A stretch of DNA of 64,000 nt from Actinomyces sp. S6-Spd3 (GCF_000758755.1 NZ_JRMV01000281.1:1-64000), one strand, 5' to 3'. Shown: positions 8,701-18,003, counted from the first letter of the stretch. A program made the numbers and translations. The notes: a model not told the origin generated them from the sequence alone.

Positions 8701-9968
8701 GCCCCCACCAGCCAGAAGGTCAGGCCTGGGATGAATACGGTCGTCTCCGAGCTGAACTTGCCGAAGCATGTGCAAAGCGCCCTTTAGCCATCTACGTACA
8801 CGTTCCCTTCTGCCAGATTCGTTGCGGTTACTGTGACTTCAATACCTACACCGTCGGTTTCGGCCCCGGAGCTGATCGAGAGAGCTACGACCAAAGTGCC
8901 CTCGCTGAAATGCGTATGGGAGCAGGAATCCTCAGTGACGCCGGTATGCCTCAGCGCCCCGCATCGAGCATCTTCTTCGGTGGCGGCACCCCCACGCTCT
9001 TGTCCACTGACATTCTTGGACGTCTCCTTGCGGGGGTAGGTGAGAACTTTGGGATCGCGCGCGGTGCAGAAATTACCGTAGAAGCGAACCCCGAAAGCGT
9101 GGACGAGGCGGCGCTTGAACGCCTCGCCAAGACTGGCTTTACCCGCGTTTCTTTTGGCATGCAATCGGCCGTCCCCGAGGTCTTGCGCGTCCTCGATCGC
9201 CGTCATGATCCAGCGAAATTGCCCGGGTTGGTTGGCGCGGCCCGCAGACTCGGGATGGACGTCTCAGTCGACCTCATCTACGGAGCCCCCGGAGAAAGCC
9301 TGACGGACTGGCAGACCTCGCTTGAAGAAGTGATTGCAATGGAACCGGACCACATCAGCGCCTACGCCCTTGTCATCGAAGAAGGAACCAAAATGGGCGC
9401 GCAGGTCGCCCGCGGGCAACTTCCCATGCCCGACCCGGACGACGAGGCCTCGAAATACGAAATTGCGGATCGACTCCTCGGCGAGGCCGGCTACAGCTGG
9501 TACGAGATTTCAAACTTCGCGCGCAGGAAGGTAGGCGAAGAAGGAATTGTTTCCACCCGCCTGCGCCATGCCTCGAAACATAATCTTGCCTACTGGCGTG
9601 ACTGGGACTGGTGGGGGATCGGTCCGGGCGCCCACTCTCACATCGGTCGCTATCGCTGGTGGAACGTCAAACACCCTTCGGCGTATGCGCAAAGACTACG
9701 AGAGGGACTTTCTCCCGCACACGCCGGTGAAATCCTCGACGCGCCGACGCGAGAAATGGAACGCATCCTCTTGGCTGTGCGCACCAGCGAAGGCGTTCGA
9801 GCTCCCGAGGAGGGGGAAGGGGACCGCGAGGCGTTTTACACCGCGCTTGGACCCCTGGCCTCGAAGGGACTGATCGACGCGCAGGCGGCTAAGGAGGGGC
9901 GGGCGATTCTGACTCTCCAGGGCAGGCTTTTAGCTGACTACGTGACGCGAGAGCTCCTTGGATATTGA
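8697..9968 (+). CDS. hemW: HemW-like radical SAM protein (coproporphyrinogen III oxidase-like, heme chaperone)
   Basis: A radical-SAM protein of the HemN/HemW family, about 423 residues. The Fe–S cluster motif is HVPFCQIRCGYCDF (CxxxCxxC), followed by FFGGGTPTLL. Actinobacterial homologues in this position, upstream of hrcA–dnaJ, are generally HemW heme chaperones rather than true oxygen-independent coproporphyrinogen oxidases. The ATG at 8697 overlaps the stop of the MFS gene (ATGA), so translation is probably coupled; the open frame extends further upstream only as a shadow of that gene. The next genes, DUF3097 and hrcA, follow on the same strand. Confidence 0.93.
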   Translation: MSPHQPEGQAWDEYGRLRAELAEACAKRPLAIYVHVPFCQIRCGYCDFNTYTVGFGPGADRESYDQSALAEMRMGAGILSDAGMPQRPASSIFFGGGTPTLLSTDILGRLLAGVGENFGIARGAEITVEANPESVDEAALERLAKTGFTRVSFGMQSAVPEVLRVLDRRHDPAKLPGLVGAARRLGMDVSVDLIYGAPGESLTDWQTSLEEVIAMEPDHISAYALVIEEGTKMGAQVARGQLPMPDPDDEASKYEIADRLLGEAGYSWYEISNFARRKVGEEGIVSTRLRHASKHNLAYWRDWDWWGIGPGAHSHIGRYRWWNVKHPSAYAQRLREGLSPAHAGEILDAPTREMERILLAVRTSEGVRAPEEGEGDREAFYTALGPLASKGLIDAQAAKEGRAILTLQGRLLADYVTRELLGY

Positions 9969-10043
9969 GTTACGAGCCGCACACTTACACGGGAAAGAGT
10001 GTTGATCGGGGAATAGAGCGGCACGTCCTCATAGTGTGGAGCG

Positions 10044-10940
10044 GTGACTTCAGATATGTACGGGACCAATATCTTCGAATTCGACCCGCATCGTGATGGG
10101 CCGGGTGCGCGCAGGCCGCGCTCTGTTGAAGTTGCCATCGAGTACGGCATGGTGCTTGAGGATATTTCCAGCGGATGGGTTGGCGCGGTGACCCGCGTTG
10201 AAAAATCCGGGGGAGTGCACCTGGTTGAACTCGAGGATCGACACGGGCGCAAGCGTTCTTTTCCACTTGGTGGCGGGTTTTGGCTTGAGGGGAAGCCCAT
10301 TGTTGCACTCCCTCCCAAGGCTGCACCCGCGCGTCCGACTCCCGGTTTGACTACTCCAGGCGGCCGAGCGGTCACAAACTCCGGATCGATTGCTGCTGAA
10401 AACCGCGTTGCGCGCGTCGCGCGAAAGTCTCGAATCTGGGTCGAGGGACGCCACGACGCCGAGCTCATCCAACACGTGTGGGGAGAAGACCTTGCCGATG
10501 TTGGAGTTGCCGTTCAGCTTCTTGAGGGCGTTGACCACTTGGAGGAAATCCTCGAAGTCTTTGGGCCCACCGAGAAAGTACGAGCGGGTGTACTTGTGGA
10601 TCACTTGGTCCCCGGATCCAAAGAATCCCGCATCGCCGAGGCCGTGAGCGCGCGCTGGAAGGATGCGGTCCTCATTGTCGGCCACCCCTATGTCGATATT
10701 TGGCAATCAGTGAAGCCTCAGCGTGTGGGACTTGAAAAGTGGCCCGAAATTCCTCGGGGAGTGGATATTAAACACGGGACTTTGGAACACTTGGGCTGGC
10801 CCCACGCAACCCAGGCCGATATCGCGATGGGATGGAAACGGATCCTCTCCACGGTTCGCAACTATAAAGACCTCGAGCCAGCCCTTCTGGGGCGCGTCGA
10901 GGAACTGATTGATTTCGTCACTCAGCCCGGTTTGGAATGA
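10044..10940 (+). CDS. DUF3097 family protein
   Basis: A 298-residue cytoplasmic protein conserved in actinobacteria, usually between hemW and hrcA as here. Visible features are the N-terminal β-rich part (EYGMVLEDISSGWVGAV, LEDRHGRKRSFPLGGGFWLEG) and the central RKSRIWVEGRHDAELIQHVWG motif. That motif is reminiscent of a Toprim-like 'vEGkhD' element, followed by LLEGVDHLEE, LVDHLVPGSKE and VGHPYVDIWQ. The Toprim-like reading suggests a nucleic-acid role, but this is inference; no function is established. The start is GTG 10044; ATG 10056 is an alternative, neither with a strong ribosome-binding site. Confidence 0.88.
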   Translation: MTSDMYGTNIFEFDPHRDGPGARRPRSVEVAIEYGMVLEDISSGWVGAVTRVEKSGGVHLVELEDRHGRKRSFPLGGGFWLEGKPIVALPPKAAPARPTPGLTTPGGRAVTNSGSIAAENRVARVARKSRIWVEGRHDAELIQHVWGEDLADVGVAVQLLEGVDHLEEILEVFGPTEKVRAGVLVDHLVPGSKESRIAEAVSARWKDAVLIVGHPYVDIWQSVKPQRVGLEKWPEIPRGVDIKHGTLEHLGWPHATQADIAMGWKRILSTVRNYKDLEPALLGRVEELIDFVTQPGLE

Positions 10941-11010
10941 TCGCTCTTTCCCATTCGGCTCCGGGTAAAAACTGTTGATAACAGGGCGAATTGGGTATTT
11001 GCGGAGTAAA

Positions 11011-11037
11011 CTGGCACTCAAATAGCGTGAGTGCCAG
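11011..11037 (+). promoter_or_regulatory. CIRCE operator for HrcA
   Basis: The inverted repeat CTGGCACTC-N9-GAGTGCCAG matches the CIRCE consensus (TTAGCACTC-N9-GAGTGCTAA) with its 9-bp arms and 9-base spacer. It lies 15 bases before the hrcA start, so HrcA very likely represses its own operon and heat shock releases it. Confidence 0.95.
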
Positions 11038-11052
11038 ATTAGGGGAGGATGA

Positions 11053-12069
11053 ATGAACGACCGTCGCCTAGACGTTCTACGAGCCATCGTGTCCCAGTAT
11101 GTCCACACGCGTGAACCCGTGGGTTCCAAAGCCATCGCACAATCCGAAGATTTAGGGGTCTCTTCGGCAACCATCCGAAACGACATGGCTGTCTTGGAAG
11201 AAGCGGGGCTCATCTACCAGCCCCACACCAGTGCCGGCCGCGTGCCAACCGACAAGGGCTACCGAGTTTTCGTCGACCAATTGGCAACCCTTAAGCCCAT
11301 GAGTGCCCCAGAGCGCCAGGCAGTCGAGAAATTCTTGGCCCGCGCCGAAGACCTCGATGACGTCGTCATGGCCACAGTGCGCCTGCTTGCACAGGTCACG
11401 CGCCAGGTTGCCCTCATCGAGTACCCCGTGAATGCTCGCTCAACACTGAGCCGCATCGAATTTGTCGATCTGAGTGACTCGCGCCTGCTCATCGTTGTCA
11501 TCACCGAGCAGGGCAAGGTTTTTGAACGCCTGCGCGAGATGCCCCAAGACCTCGCCCAAGAAGATCTCTTGACGCTGCGCTCGGTCCTCAACGCCGCCTA
11601 CCAGGGCAAAGACGCGGGAGAAGTTCGTGCCCATTACGAGGCCATGGCTGAGTGTCTGCCGCCAGCACTGTCTGGGTGCGCCGGAGACATTAGCGAAATC
11701 ATCGCCAGCCTCCTCCAAGGAGAGCCTTCCGCGCGAATCGCTATGGCGGGAATGTCGAACCTTGCTCGAAGCGGTGTTGACTTCCGCGACATTGCACCGG
11801 TTTTAGACGCGCTCGAAGAACAAGTCGTTCTCCTGCGTCTCTTCGCCGAAATGGACGAAGGAAACGGCGACGTCCACGTCTCCATCGGTTCTGAAAACGG
11901 ACACGATGCTTTCGTTGAGACCTCCCTCGTTTCAGGAACTTACGCTTCCGGGGGGAACTCAGCCCACGTGGGAATCCTCGGGCCCACCCGCATGGACTAC
12001 GCCTCGACAATGTCCACGGTCCACGCCGTGGCCTCGTATCTGTCCAAGTACTTGAACTCAACACACTAA
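11053..12069 (+). CDS. hrcA: Heat-inducible transcriptional repressor HrcA
   Basis: Represses class I heat-shock genes by binding CIRCE; its activity usually depends on GroEL. The 338 residues include the N-terminal winged-helix domain (LDVLRAIVSQYVHTREPVGS, SSATIRNDMAVLEEAGLI, PHTSAGRVPTDKGYR) and the C-terminal GAF-like domain (IGPE-type segment IGSENGHDAF, GILGPTRMDYASTMSTV). A GGGGAGG ribosome-binding site precedes ATG 11053 and a CIRCE element lies directly upstream, showing autoregulation. It is followed by dnaJ after 22 bases in the normal actinobacterial order. Confidence 0.97.
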   Translation: MNDRRLDVLRAIVSQYVHTREPVGSKAIAQSEDLGVSSATIRNDMAVLEEAGLIYQPHTSAGRVPTDKGYRVFVDQLATLKPMSAPERQAVEKFLARAEDLDDVVMATVRLLAQVTRQVALIEYPVNARSTLSRIEFVDLSDSRLLIVVITEQGKVFERLREMPQDLAQEDLLTLRSVLNAAYQGKDAGEVRAHYEAMAECLPPALSGCAGDISEIIASLLQGEPSARIAMAGMSNLARSGVDFRDIAPVLDALEEQVVLLRLFAEMDEGNGDVHVSIGSENGHDAFVETSLVSGTYASGGNSAHVGILGPTRMDYASTMSTVHAVASYLSKYLNSTH

Positions 12070-12091
12070 CCGCAGCCGCAGAAGGATATTC

Positions 12092-13210
12092 GTGAACGAT
12101 TACTACGCAATCCTCGGGGTCTCACGCGACGCCGACCAAAGCGAAATCAAAAAGGCCTATCGCAAGAAGGCTCGCGAATTACACCCGGACTACGGCGGGG
12201 ACGAGGAAGCTTTCAAGGAGCTATCGGTCGCCTACGAAACTCTTTCCGATCCGGAAAAGCGCCGCATGTACGACATCGGTGGTGCAGACGCTGCCCGAGG
12301 CGGCGGATACGGCGGTGACTCCTTCGATTTCGGGGACATCCTCTCAACAATGTTCGGTGGAGCCTTCGGTGGCGGATTCGGCGGAGGCGGCGGCCCTCAG
12401 TCGCGCACTCGCCAGGGCCGCGAGCAGCTTACGCGCATTGAGATCACCCTGGAGGAAGCAACCTTCGGCGCGCATCGCGAAATTTCGCTCAATACCTACG
12501 TTGCCTGCGATGTCTGCCACGGATCAATGTGCGAGCCCGGGAGCGAACCGACAACCTGTGGGACCTGTAACGGCGCGGGCTATTCGATTCAAACCCAGCA
12601 GACCATGCTGGGAACCATGCGCACCCAAGTTCCGTGCCCCACCTGTCAGGGATATGGAACCGTCATCGAACAGCCGTGTCATGAATGCGCGGGCCAAGGA
12701 CGCGTACGCACTCGCCGAAGCCTGACCATCGACATCCCCGCAGGTGCAGGGGATGGCATGCGCCTGCGCCTTGCCGGACAGGGTGAGGTCGGTCCAGGCG
12801 GCGGCCCGAATGGTGATCTCTATGTCGATATCGTCGAAAAGAGGCACCCCACCTTCTCGCGCCAAGGCGATGATCTGTACATGACCGTCACCATTCCCAT
12901 GACTGCAGCAGCTTTGGGAAGTACTTTCGAGCTCGATACCTTGGATGGAAAACAATCCATCACGGTCAAGCCTGGAACTCAGCCCGGCGACGAACTGCGT
13001 CTGTCCGGCTTGGGTGTCGGACACCTGCAGCGTCCCGGCCGCGGTGACCTGCATATCGGCATCAACGTCGAGATTCCACGCAAGCTTGACGACCGTTCCC
13101 GTGAGCTCCTCGAAGAGCTTTCCGCTGTGCGCGGGGAAGAAAGCGCCCGTCCCGAAAAACAGGGTTCCTCCTTCTTCGACAAGCTTCGCGAAACCTTCAC
13201 AGGCCAGTGA
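12092..13210 (+). CDS. dnaJ: Molecular chaperone DnaJ (Hsp40, type I)
   Basis: Co-chaperone stimulating DnaK ATPase. Domains in order: J domain (residues 1–66) with the HPD motif, a Gly/Phe-rich region (about 67–105), a cysteine-rich zinc domain (about 140–210) and the C-terminal substrate-binding domain. Three zinc motifs are canonical (CGTCNGAG, CPTCQGYG, CHECAGQG), but the first reads CDVCHGSM, with Met in place of the last Gly. Start is GTG 12092 after AAGGA. It is the second dnaJ type (not next to dnaK), co-transcribed with hrcA and so under CIRCE control, and followed 13 bases later by rsmE. Confidence 0.97.
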   Translation: MNDYYAILGVSRDADQSEIKKAYRKKARELHPDYGGDEEAFKELSVAYETLSDPEKRRMYDIGGADAARGGGYGGDSFDFGDILSTMFGGAFGGGFGGGGGPQSRTRQGREQLTRIEITLEEATFGAHREISLNTYVACDVCHGSMCEPGSEPTTCGTCNGAGYSIQTQQTMLGTMRTQVPCPTCQGYGTVIEQPCHECAGQGRVRTRRSLTIDIPAGAGDGMRLRLAGQGEVGPGGGPNGDLYVDIVEKRHPTFSRQGDDLYMTVTIPMTAAALGSTFELDTLDGKQSITVKPGTQPGDELRLSGLGVGHLQRPGRGDLHIGINVEIPRKLDDRSRELLEELSAVRGEESARPEKQGSSFFDKLRETFTGQ

Positions 13211-13223
13211 TCGGAACACATCG

Positions 13224-14054
13224 ATGACCCTTCCCGTTTTCATCGCTCCCGAGGCTGTCGCCCTCCAAGGCTGCGCTCTTGGGGATTCCTACACTCTGGA
13301 TGGGGATGAAGGATTCCACGCCGCAACCGTTCGTCGCATGGACGTGGGGCAAATGCTCGACGTTGTTGACGGCGACGGATTGCGTGTCCGCGGGAGCGTG
13401 ATTGAACGAGCGAAAAAGTCATTGACTCTTCGCGTTGAAGAGATCATCCACGAGGCGCCCCCGTCTGTACGCTTGATCCTTGTTCAGGCTTTGTCCACGG
13501 GTGGCCGGGATGAAATGGCCATTGAAATGGCAACGGAAGTCGGGGTCGACGCTGTAATTCCTTGGCAGGCTAATCGCAGTGAAGTGCGCTGGAAGGGTGA
13601 AAAAGCCGCGAAGGGCATGAAGAAGTGGGAGTCGACTTTAAGGTCGGCTGCGAAGCAGTCTCGTCGTGCCTTCATTCCTCGCCTCGAAGATGCCTGCACT
13701 TCCCAAAGACTTGCTCAGTGGATTGGCGAAGAAACCGCAGCAGGTGCGTGGGTGATCGTCTGCCACGAGAGTACGCAGGCCCCTTTGAGTATTCTCTTGC
13801 GTGAGCTGCGTGCTGCTGCAGAAAAGTCTTTGCCCGCCACTGTCGAGACCTCCGGAGAGGCTGTGCCGGGAACTTGCCTTCCGCATCGGATCAGCGTGAT
13901 CGTTGGCCCCGAAGGTGGGGTTGACCCCGACGAGCTTTCCCTTTTCGAGGCCGCAGGCGCACGCGTGCATCTATTGGGGACGACCGTGTTGCGCGCTTCG
14001 ACCGCGGGCCCGGTTGCCTTGTCACTGATCAGCGACGCAATTGGACGGTGGTGA
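13224..14054 (+). CDS. rsmE: 16S rRNA (uracil-1498-N3)-methyltransferase RsmE
   Basis: Methylates U1498 of 16S rRNA in the assembled small subunit. The 276 residues end in a SPOUT-type knotted SAM site with ISVIVGPEGGVDPDEL and LGTTVLRASTAGPVAL, very close to the family signature, and the N-terminal PUA-like domain precedes it. The loop around residues 195–225 is longer than in most relatives. The ATG 13224 gives the standard N-terminus; the open frame upstream is a shadow of dnaJ. A conserved neighbour of dnaJ and phoH in actinobacteria. Confidence 0.95.
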   Translation: MTLPVFIAPEAVALQGCALGDSYTLDGDEGFHAATVRRMDVGQMLDVVDGDGLRVRGSVIERAKKSLTLRVEEIIHEAPPSVRLILVQALSTGGRDEMAIEMATEVGVDAVIPWQANRSEVRWKGEKAAKGMKKWESTLRSAAKQSRRAFIPRLEDACTSQRLAQWIGEETAAGAWVIVCHESTQAPLSILLRELRAAAEKSLPATVETSGEAVPGTCLPHRISVIVGPEGGVDPDELSLFEAAGARVHLLGTTVLRASTAGPVALSLISDAIGRW

Positions 14055-14055
14055 C

Positions 14056-15063
14056 ATGGAGGCAAAACGGATCGAAATTCCTAGGGGCGTCGACCCGGTT
14101 GTCCTTTTCGGCACATCAGATCGCGTCTTGCGTTCCCTCGAAAAAGGATTCCCGCAGGTGCGTTTTTCTCTCCTCGGACGCACTCTGTCGTTGATCGGCC
14201 CCGAAGGCATTGTCGATATGGCTGTTCAACTGGTCGACGAACTGGTTGAACTTGCTAAAGAAGGACACTCTCTCGACGCCGACGGAGTCGAACAGGCAAT
14301 CGCACTCCTCACTTCAGCACATTCGTCGACCGAGCGTCCCCAGGAGATTCTTCGCAGTCGGGGACGTTCGATACGCCCGCAGTCTGCGGGGCAAAAAGCC
14401 TACGTTGACGCCATCGAACGCTCGACCCTGGTCTTTGGCCTCGGCCCTGCTGGCACCGGGAAAACCTACCTCGCAATGGCGCAGGCGGTATCAGCTCTGC
14501 TCTCTGGTCAGGTTCGTCGCATCGTTCTCACGCGTCCCGCGGTCGAAGCGGGGGAGAATCTGGGTTTCTTGCCGGGAACTTTGACGGACAAGATCGATCC
14601 CTATCTACGTCCGCTCTACGATGCCTTGGGCGACATGATGGATCCTGATGCTCTTCCCAAGCTCATGGCCTCCGGTGCGGTTGAAGTTGCTCCTTTGGCC
14701 TATATGCGCGGCAGGACTTTAAACGATTCATTCATCATCTTGGACGAGGCGCAAAACACGACGCTGGCACAGATGAAAATGTTCCTCACCCGTCTGGGTT
14801 TCAACTCCAAGGTCGTCGTCACCGGCGATACCTCGCAGATCGACCTCGCGGGGGAGCGCAGCAGTGGCCTGCTTGTCATCGAAGATATTCTGGGCGGCAT
14901 CGATGACATAGAATTTTGTCACCTGACAAGCGCCGATGTTGTGCGTCATCGACTTGTTGGCGAGATCATTGACGCATACGAACGCTGGGATGAGTCACTG
15001 GCACGCCTGAAAGCGCGCCGAGACCGCTCACTTCACTCCCGTTCCCGACACAATGGACATTAA
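14056..15063 (+). CDS. PhoH-like ATPase (PhoH/YbeZ family)
   Basis: A 335-residue P-loop ATPase. The Walker A motif is GLGPAGTGKTYLAMAQ, followed by the PhoH signature LTRPAVEAGENLGFLPG and Walker B FIILDEAQN, with the VVTGDTSQIDL sensor motif. An N-terminal KH-like region precedes the ATPase domain. YbeZ proteins work with the endonuclease YbeY, the next gene, in rRNA maturation and ribosome quality control. The ATG at 14056 is preceded by GGTGG and begins one base after the rsmE stop codon; TTG 14041 is a less likely start. Confidence 0.94.
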   Translation: MEAKRIEIPRGVDPVVLFGTSDRVLRSLEKGFPQVRFSLLGRTLSLIGPEGIVDMAVQLVDELVELAKEGHSLDADGVEQAIALLTSAHSSTERPQEILRSRGRSIRPQSAGQKAYVDAIERSTLVFGLGPAGTGKTYLAMAQAVSALLSGQVRRIVLTRPAVEAGENLGFLPGTLTDKIDPYLRPLYDALGDMMDPDALPKLMASGAVEVAPLAYMRGRTLNDSFIILDEAQNTTLAQMKMFLTRLGFNSKVVVTGDTSQIDLAGERSSGLLVIEDILGGIDDIEFCHLTSADVVRHRLVGEIIDAYERWDESLARLKARRDRSLHSRSRHNGH

Positions 15064-15066
15064 GTC

Positions 15067-15516
15067 ATGACTGAAGTTCTCAACGAAACCGACTACGAGA
15101 TCGACATTGCAGAGTTCGTGCAATTGGCTGACTTCGTGCTCAGCGCGATGCATGTCTCAACCGAGGTCGAACTCAACATCATCTTCATCGACCCCGAACC
15201 CATGGAAGAACTTCACGTGCGCTGGCTGGACCTCGAAGGCCCCACCGACGTCATGAGCTTTCCGATGGACGAACTCCGCCCGGGTACCGCCGAGCACCCC
15301 ACGGCCTCGGGAACTCTGGGGGATATCTGCATCTGCCCGCAGGTCGCCGAAAAGCAAGCCCGCGAGGCCGGTCACTCGACCGCAGAGGAAATGCTCTTCC
15401 TCGCTACCCACGGGATGCTTCACCTCATGGGATACGATCACGCTGAACCCGAAGAAAAAGAAGAGATGTTCGCCCTGCAACGCCAGCTCCTTTTGAGCTT
15501 CTTGGCGCAGCGATGA
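15067..15516 (+). CDS. ybeY: Endoribonuclease YbeY
   Basis: A metal-dependent RNase involved in 16S rRNA 3′-end maturation and 70S quality control. The 149 residues carry the catalytic zinc motif HGMLHLMGYDH near residues 117–127, preceded by the LDLEGPTDVMSFPMDE motif and GDICICPQ. It starts three bases after phoH and overlaps the following corC-like gene by ATGA, in a tightly packed operon. Confidence 0.97.
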   Translation: MTEVLNETDYEIDIAEFVQLADFVLSAMHVSTEVELNIIFIDPEPMEELHVRWLDLEGPTDVMSFPMDELRPGTAEHPTASGTLGDICICPQVAEKQAREAGHSTAEEMLFLATHGMLHLMGYDHAEPEEKEEMFALQRQLLLSFLAQR

Positions 15517-16823
15517 TCGAAGCGGCAGTACCCGTCGCGGCGATGAGTATCGTCGCCGCGATTGCACTTCTCTTTGCGATGGCCCTTGCGACCAGCGAGT
15601 TTTCGCTCTCGAAACTGACTCGCGCCATTGTCGAGGACTTAATTCAAGAAGAGAGGAAACACGCCGGCGCTCTCATGGAGCTGGTGGACCAGCGTCGCGT
15701 GGTTATTTTTGTCCTTCGAGGCGTTCGTACTTTCACGCAGGTGGTCTTCGCCGTCTCGATGGCGACGATCGCGCTGCATCTTGCCAATCACTGGTGGCTC
15801 GCTGGATTGGTTACGATTGTGGTCGTCACCCTTGCGCAATTCCTTGCCAATAGCGTGATTGCAACGCGTTGGGCACAGCGCAACCCCACGGGTGCCGCAC
15901 TGCTACTCACCCCGCTCATCACCCGCCTCGTGGGAATTGCGCGCTTCTTTGCCCCTGTTGCCCACAAAGCCCGCGCGGTCCTACCCCAGCCGGAGCGTAC
16001 CGAAGCTGAAATGCGCGCAGAAATGGCTGATGAACTGCGCGAAATGGTTGACCAGGTTGGCGAAACCGAAGGTTTTGAAGAAGAAGACCGCCAGATGTTG
16101 CGCTCAGTCTTCGAACTTGGACACACCCTCGTGCGCGAAGTTATGGTTCCGCGCACGGAAATGGTGACGATCTCTTTCGATACGCCCGCGCACAAGGCCC
16201 TGCGTCTCTTCGTCCGATCGGGCTTCTCACGCATCCCCGTCACGGGGACAGATACCGACGATGTACGCGGAATCCTCTTCTTCAAAGACGTCGTGCAGCG
16301 GCTAGAGACCTACGAAGGTGACCACGAACTGCGCGCGGACCAAATGATGCGTCCTGCCGAGTTCACCATCGAAATGAAACCCGCCGATGACCTGCTTCGC
16401 CAGATGCAAGCCGAGCACTTCCACCTGGCACTGGTCGTTGATGAATACGGTGGGATTTCAGGCCTCGTCACACTTGAAGACATCATCGAGGAAGTCGTCG
16501 GCGAACTCACCGACGAACACGATCGCAACACGATCGAACCCGAAGAGATTTCCCCCGGCGTGTGGCGCGTCCCCTCTCGGTTCTCTATTTGGGAACTCGG
16601 CGAATTGTGGGGAGTGGAATTGCACGATGATGACGTCGACTCTGTGGGCGGTCTGCTGGCCAAAGCAATCGGGCGCGTTCCCCTCCCCGGAGCAACTGGC
16701 GATATGCTCGGCGTGCACATGGCTGCCGAAGAAGCGCGCGGGCGCCGCCGACAAGTCGGAACAATCGTGTGCTCGTATGTCCCCGAAGTTTCCTCCGACG
16801 ACACCAACCAAAGCCAGGAGTAG
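15513..16823 (+). CDS. Hemolysin/CorC (CNNM) family membrane protein with CBS domains
   Basis: A 436-residue integral membrane protein. Order of parts: an N-terminal DUF21 membrane domain (about residues 1–150, with four hydrophobic segments), a linker, a paired CBS module (VREVMVPRTEMVTISFDTPAHKA in part, and VVDEYGGISGLVTLEDIIEEVVGEL), and a C-terminal CorC_HlyC domain. Family members are linked to Mg2+/Co2+ homeostasis; direct transport is debated. It sits in the conserved ybeY–corC–era array, overlaps ybeY by four bases, and era begins two bases after its stop. Confidence 0.93.
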   Translation: MIEAAVPVAAMSIVAAIALLFAMALATSEFSLSKLTRAIVEDLIQEERKHAGALMELVDQRRVVIFVLRGVRTFTQVVFAVSMATIALHLANHWWLAGLVTIVVVTLAQFLANSVIATRWAQRNPTGAALLLTPLITRLVGIARFFAPVAHKARAVLPQPERTEAEMRAEMADELREMVDQVGETEGFEEEDRQMLRSVFELGHTLVREVMVPRTEMVTISFDTPAHKALRLFVRSGFSRIPVTGTDTDDVRGILFFKDVVQRLETYEGDHELRADQMMRPAEFTIEMKPADDLLRQMQAEHFHLALVVDEYGGISGLVTLEDIIEEVVGELTDEHDRNTIEPEEISPGVWRVPSRFSIWELGELWGVELHDDDVDSVGGLLAKAIGRVPLPGATGDMLGVHMAAEEARGRRRQVGTIVCSYVPEVSSDDTNQSQE

Positions 16824-16825
16824 CA

Positions 16826-17998
16826 ATGCATTTTCCCAGCGATGACGAATTGATGGCTGGCCCCAACGCCTTTGAAGGGGTGGACATCGACTCCTTCGAT
16901 TTCCCCGAGGAAGATGGTGATCAGGGTGTGGATGCGGCCGGGGAGGTGGATCTTGAGGGCTCAGACTTCGGTGATTCAGATCTTGACGAGGCCGACGAGG
17001 AGACCGCGCAGGACGTGGCCGATAGCGTTGACTCCTTGCGTCAACTGCGTGCCGAAACAAACGCGGCAGCGGACATCATCATCCCCGAGTTCCCCGACGA
17101 TTTTCGAGCGGGTTTTATCTCGATCGTTGGGCGTCCTAACGTTGGAAAATCAACACTGACGAACGCCCTTGTCGGACACAAGGTTGCGATCACCTCGGGG
17201 CGCCCGGAGACGACTCGCCACAATATCCGCGGCATCGTTCACGGTGACAACTACCAGCTGGTCCTGGTCGATACCCCCGGATATCACCGCCCGCGAACCC
17301 TCTTGGGAAAGCGCTTGAACGACATGGTCCGCGAGGCCTTGGCCGAAGTTGATTGCGTGATCTTCTGCTTGCCTGCAAACCAGCGCATCGGACCGGGCGA
17401 CCAGTTCATCGCGCGTGAATTGCGTTCCGTGCGCAGGCCGATTATTGCGGTCGCGACCAAGTGCGATAGCGTGCCTCGTGAGCGCGTTTTGGAACACCTC
17501 ATGGCGATTGAAAAGCTGGGGGAGTGGAGCGCAATCGTTCCCGTTTCTTCCTTTGAGAACAAGGGAATCGACCGCCTTCGTGAGGTTCTGGCGCAGACGG
17601 TTCCTCTTTCTCCGCCACTGTACCCGCAGGACAACATTTCGGACGAGTCCCGCGAAACGATGATCGCCGAATTTATTCGCGAGGCCGCACTCGAAGGCGT
17701 GCGCGACGAACTTCCGCACTCTCTGGCCGTGCAAGTCGAAGAAATTATCGAACGACCCAAGCGCGAGGGCGATGACCGCCCGCCCCTGTTGGATATCCAC
17801 GTCAATGTGTACGTCGAACGTGATTCCCAAAAGGCCATCATTATCGGTAAGAAGGGCTCGCGTTTGAAGGAAATCGGTACGCGGGCTCGGGCCAATATTG
17901 AAGAGTATTTGGGACGCCGGGTCTACTTGGATTTGCACGTACGAACCGCAAAGGATTGGCAGTCAGATCCGAAGATGCTCCAACGCCTCGGTTTCTGA
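16826..17998 (+). CDS. era: GTPase Era with an acidic N-terminal extension
   Basis: Ribosome-assembly GTPase that binds the 3′ end of 16S rRNA. G motifs are IVGRPNVGKST, DTPGYH and TKCD (usual NKxD is changed to TKCD, as in many actinobacteria). A C-terminal KH domain (about residues 290–385) includes IIGKKGSRLKEIGTRAR. The protein is 390 residues, some 90 longer than the classical Era, because of an N-terminal extension (residues about 1–94) rich in Asp and Glu and low in complexity. ATG 16826 has CCAGGAG upstream, so the extension is very probably translated. Last gene of the operon; a hairpin follows. Confidence 0.95.
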   Translation: MHFPSDDELMAGPNAFEGVDIDSFDFPEEDGDQGVDAAGEVDLEGSDFGDSDLDEADEETAQDVADSVDSLRQLRAETNAAADIIIPEFPDDFRAGFISIVGRPNVGKSTLTNALVGHKVAITSGRPETTRHNIRGIVHGDNYQLVLVDTPGYHRPRTLLGKRLNDMVREALAEVDCVIFCLPANQRIGPGDQFIARELRSVRRPIIAVATKCDSVPRERVLEHLMAIEKLGEWSAIVPVSSFENKGIDRLREVLAQTVPLSPPLYPQDNISDESRETMIAEFIREAALEGVRDELPHSLAVQVEEIIERPKREGDDRPPLLDIHVNVYVERDSQKAIIIGKKGSRLKEIGTRARANIEEYLGRRVYLDLHVRTAKDWQSDPKMLQRLGF

Positions 17999-18003
17999 GT
18001 GTT

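Noticed and set aside
9969-10043. Possible tRNA in the 75-base gap after hemW
   Set aside because: No cloverleaf arms, no T-loop GTTCRANYC pattern and no discriminator end can be made out.
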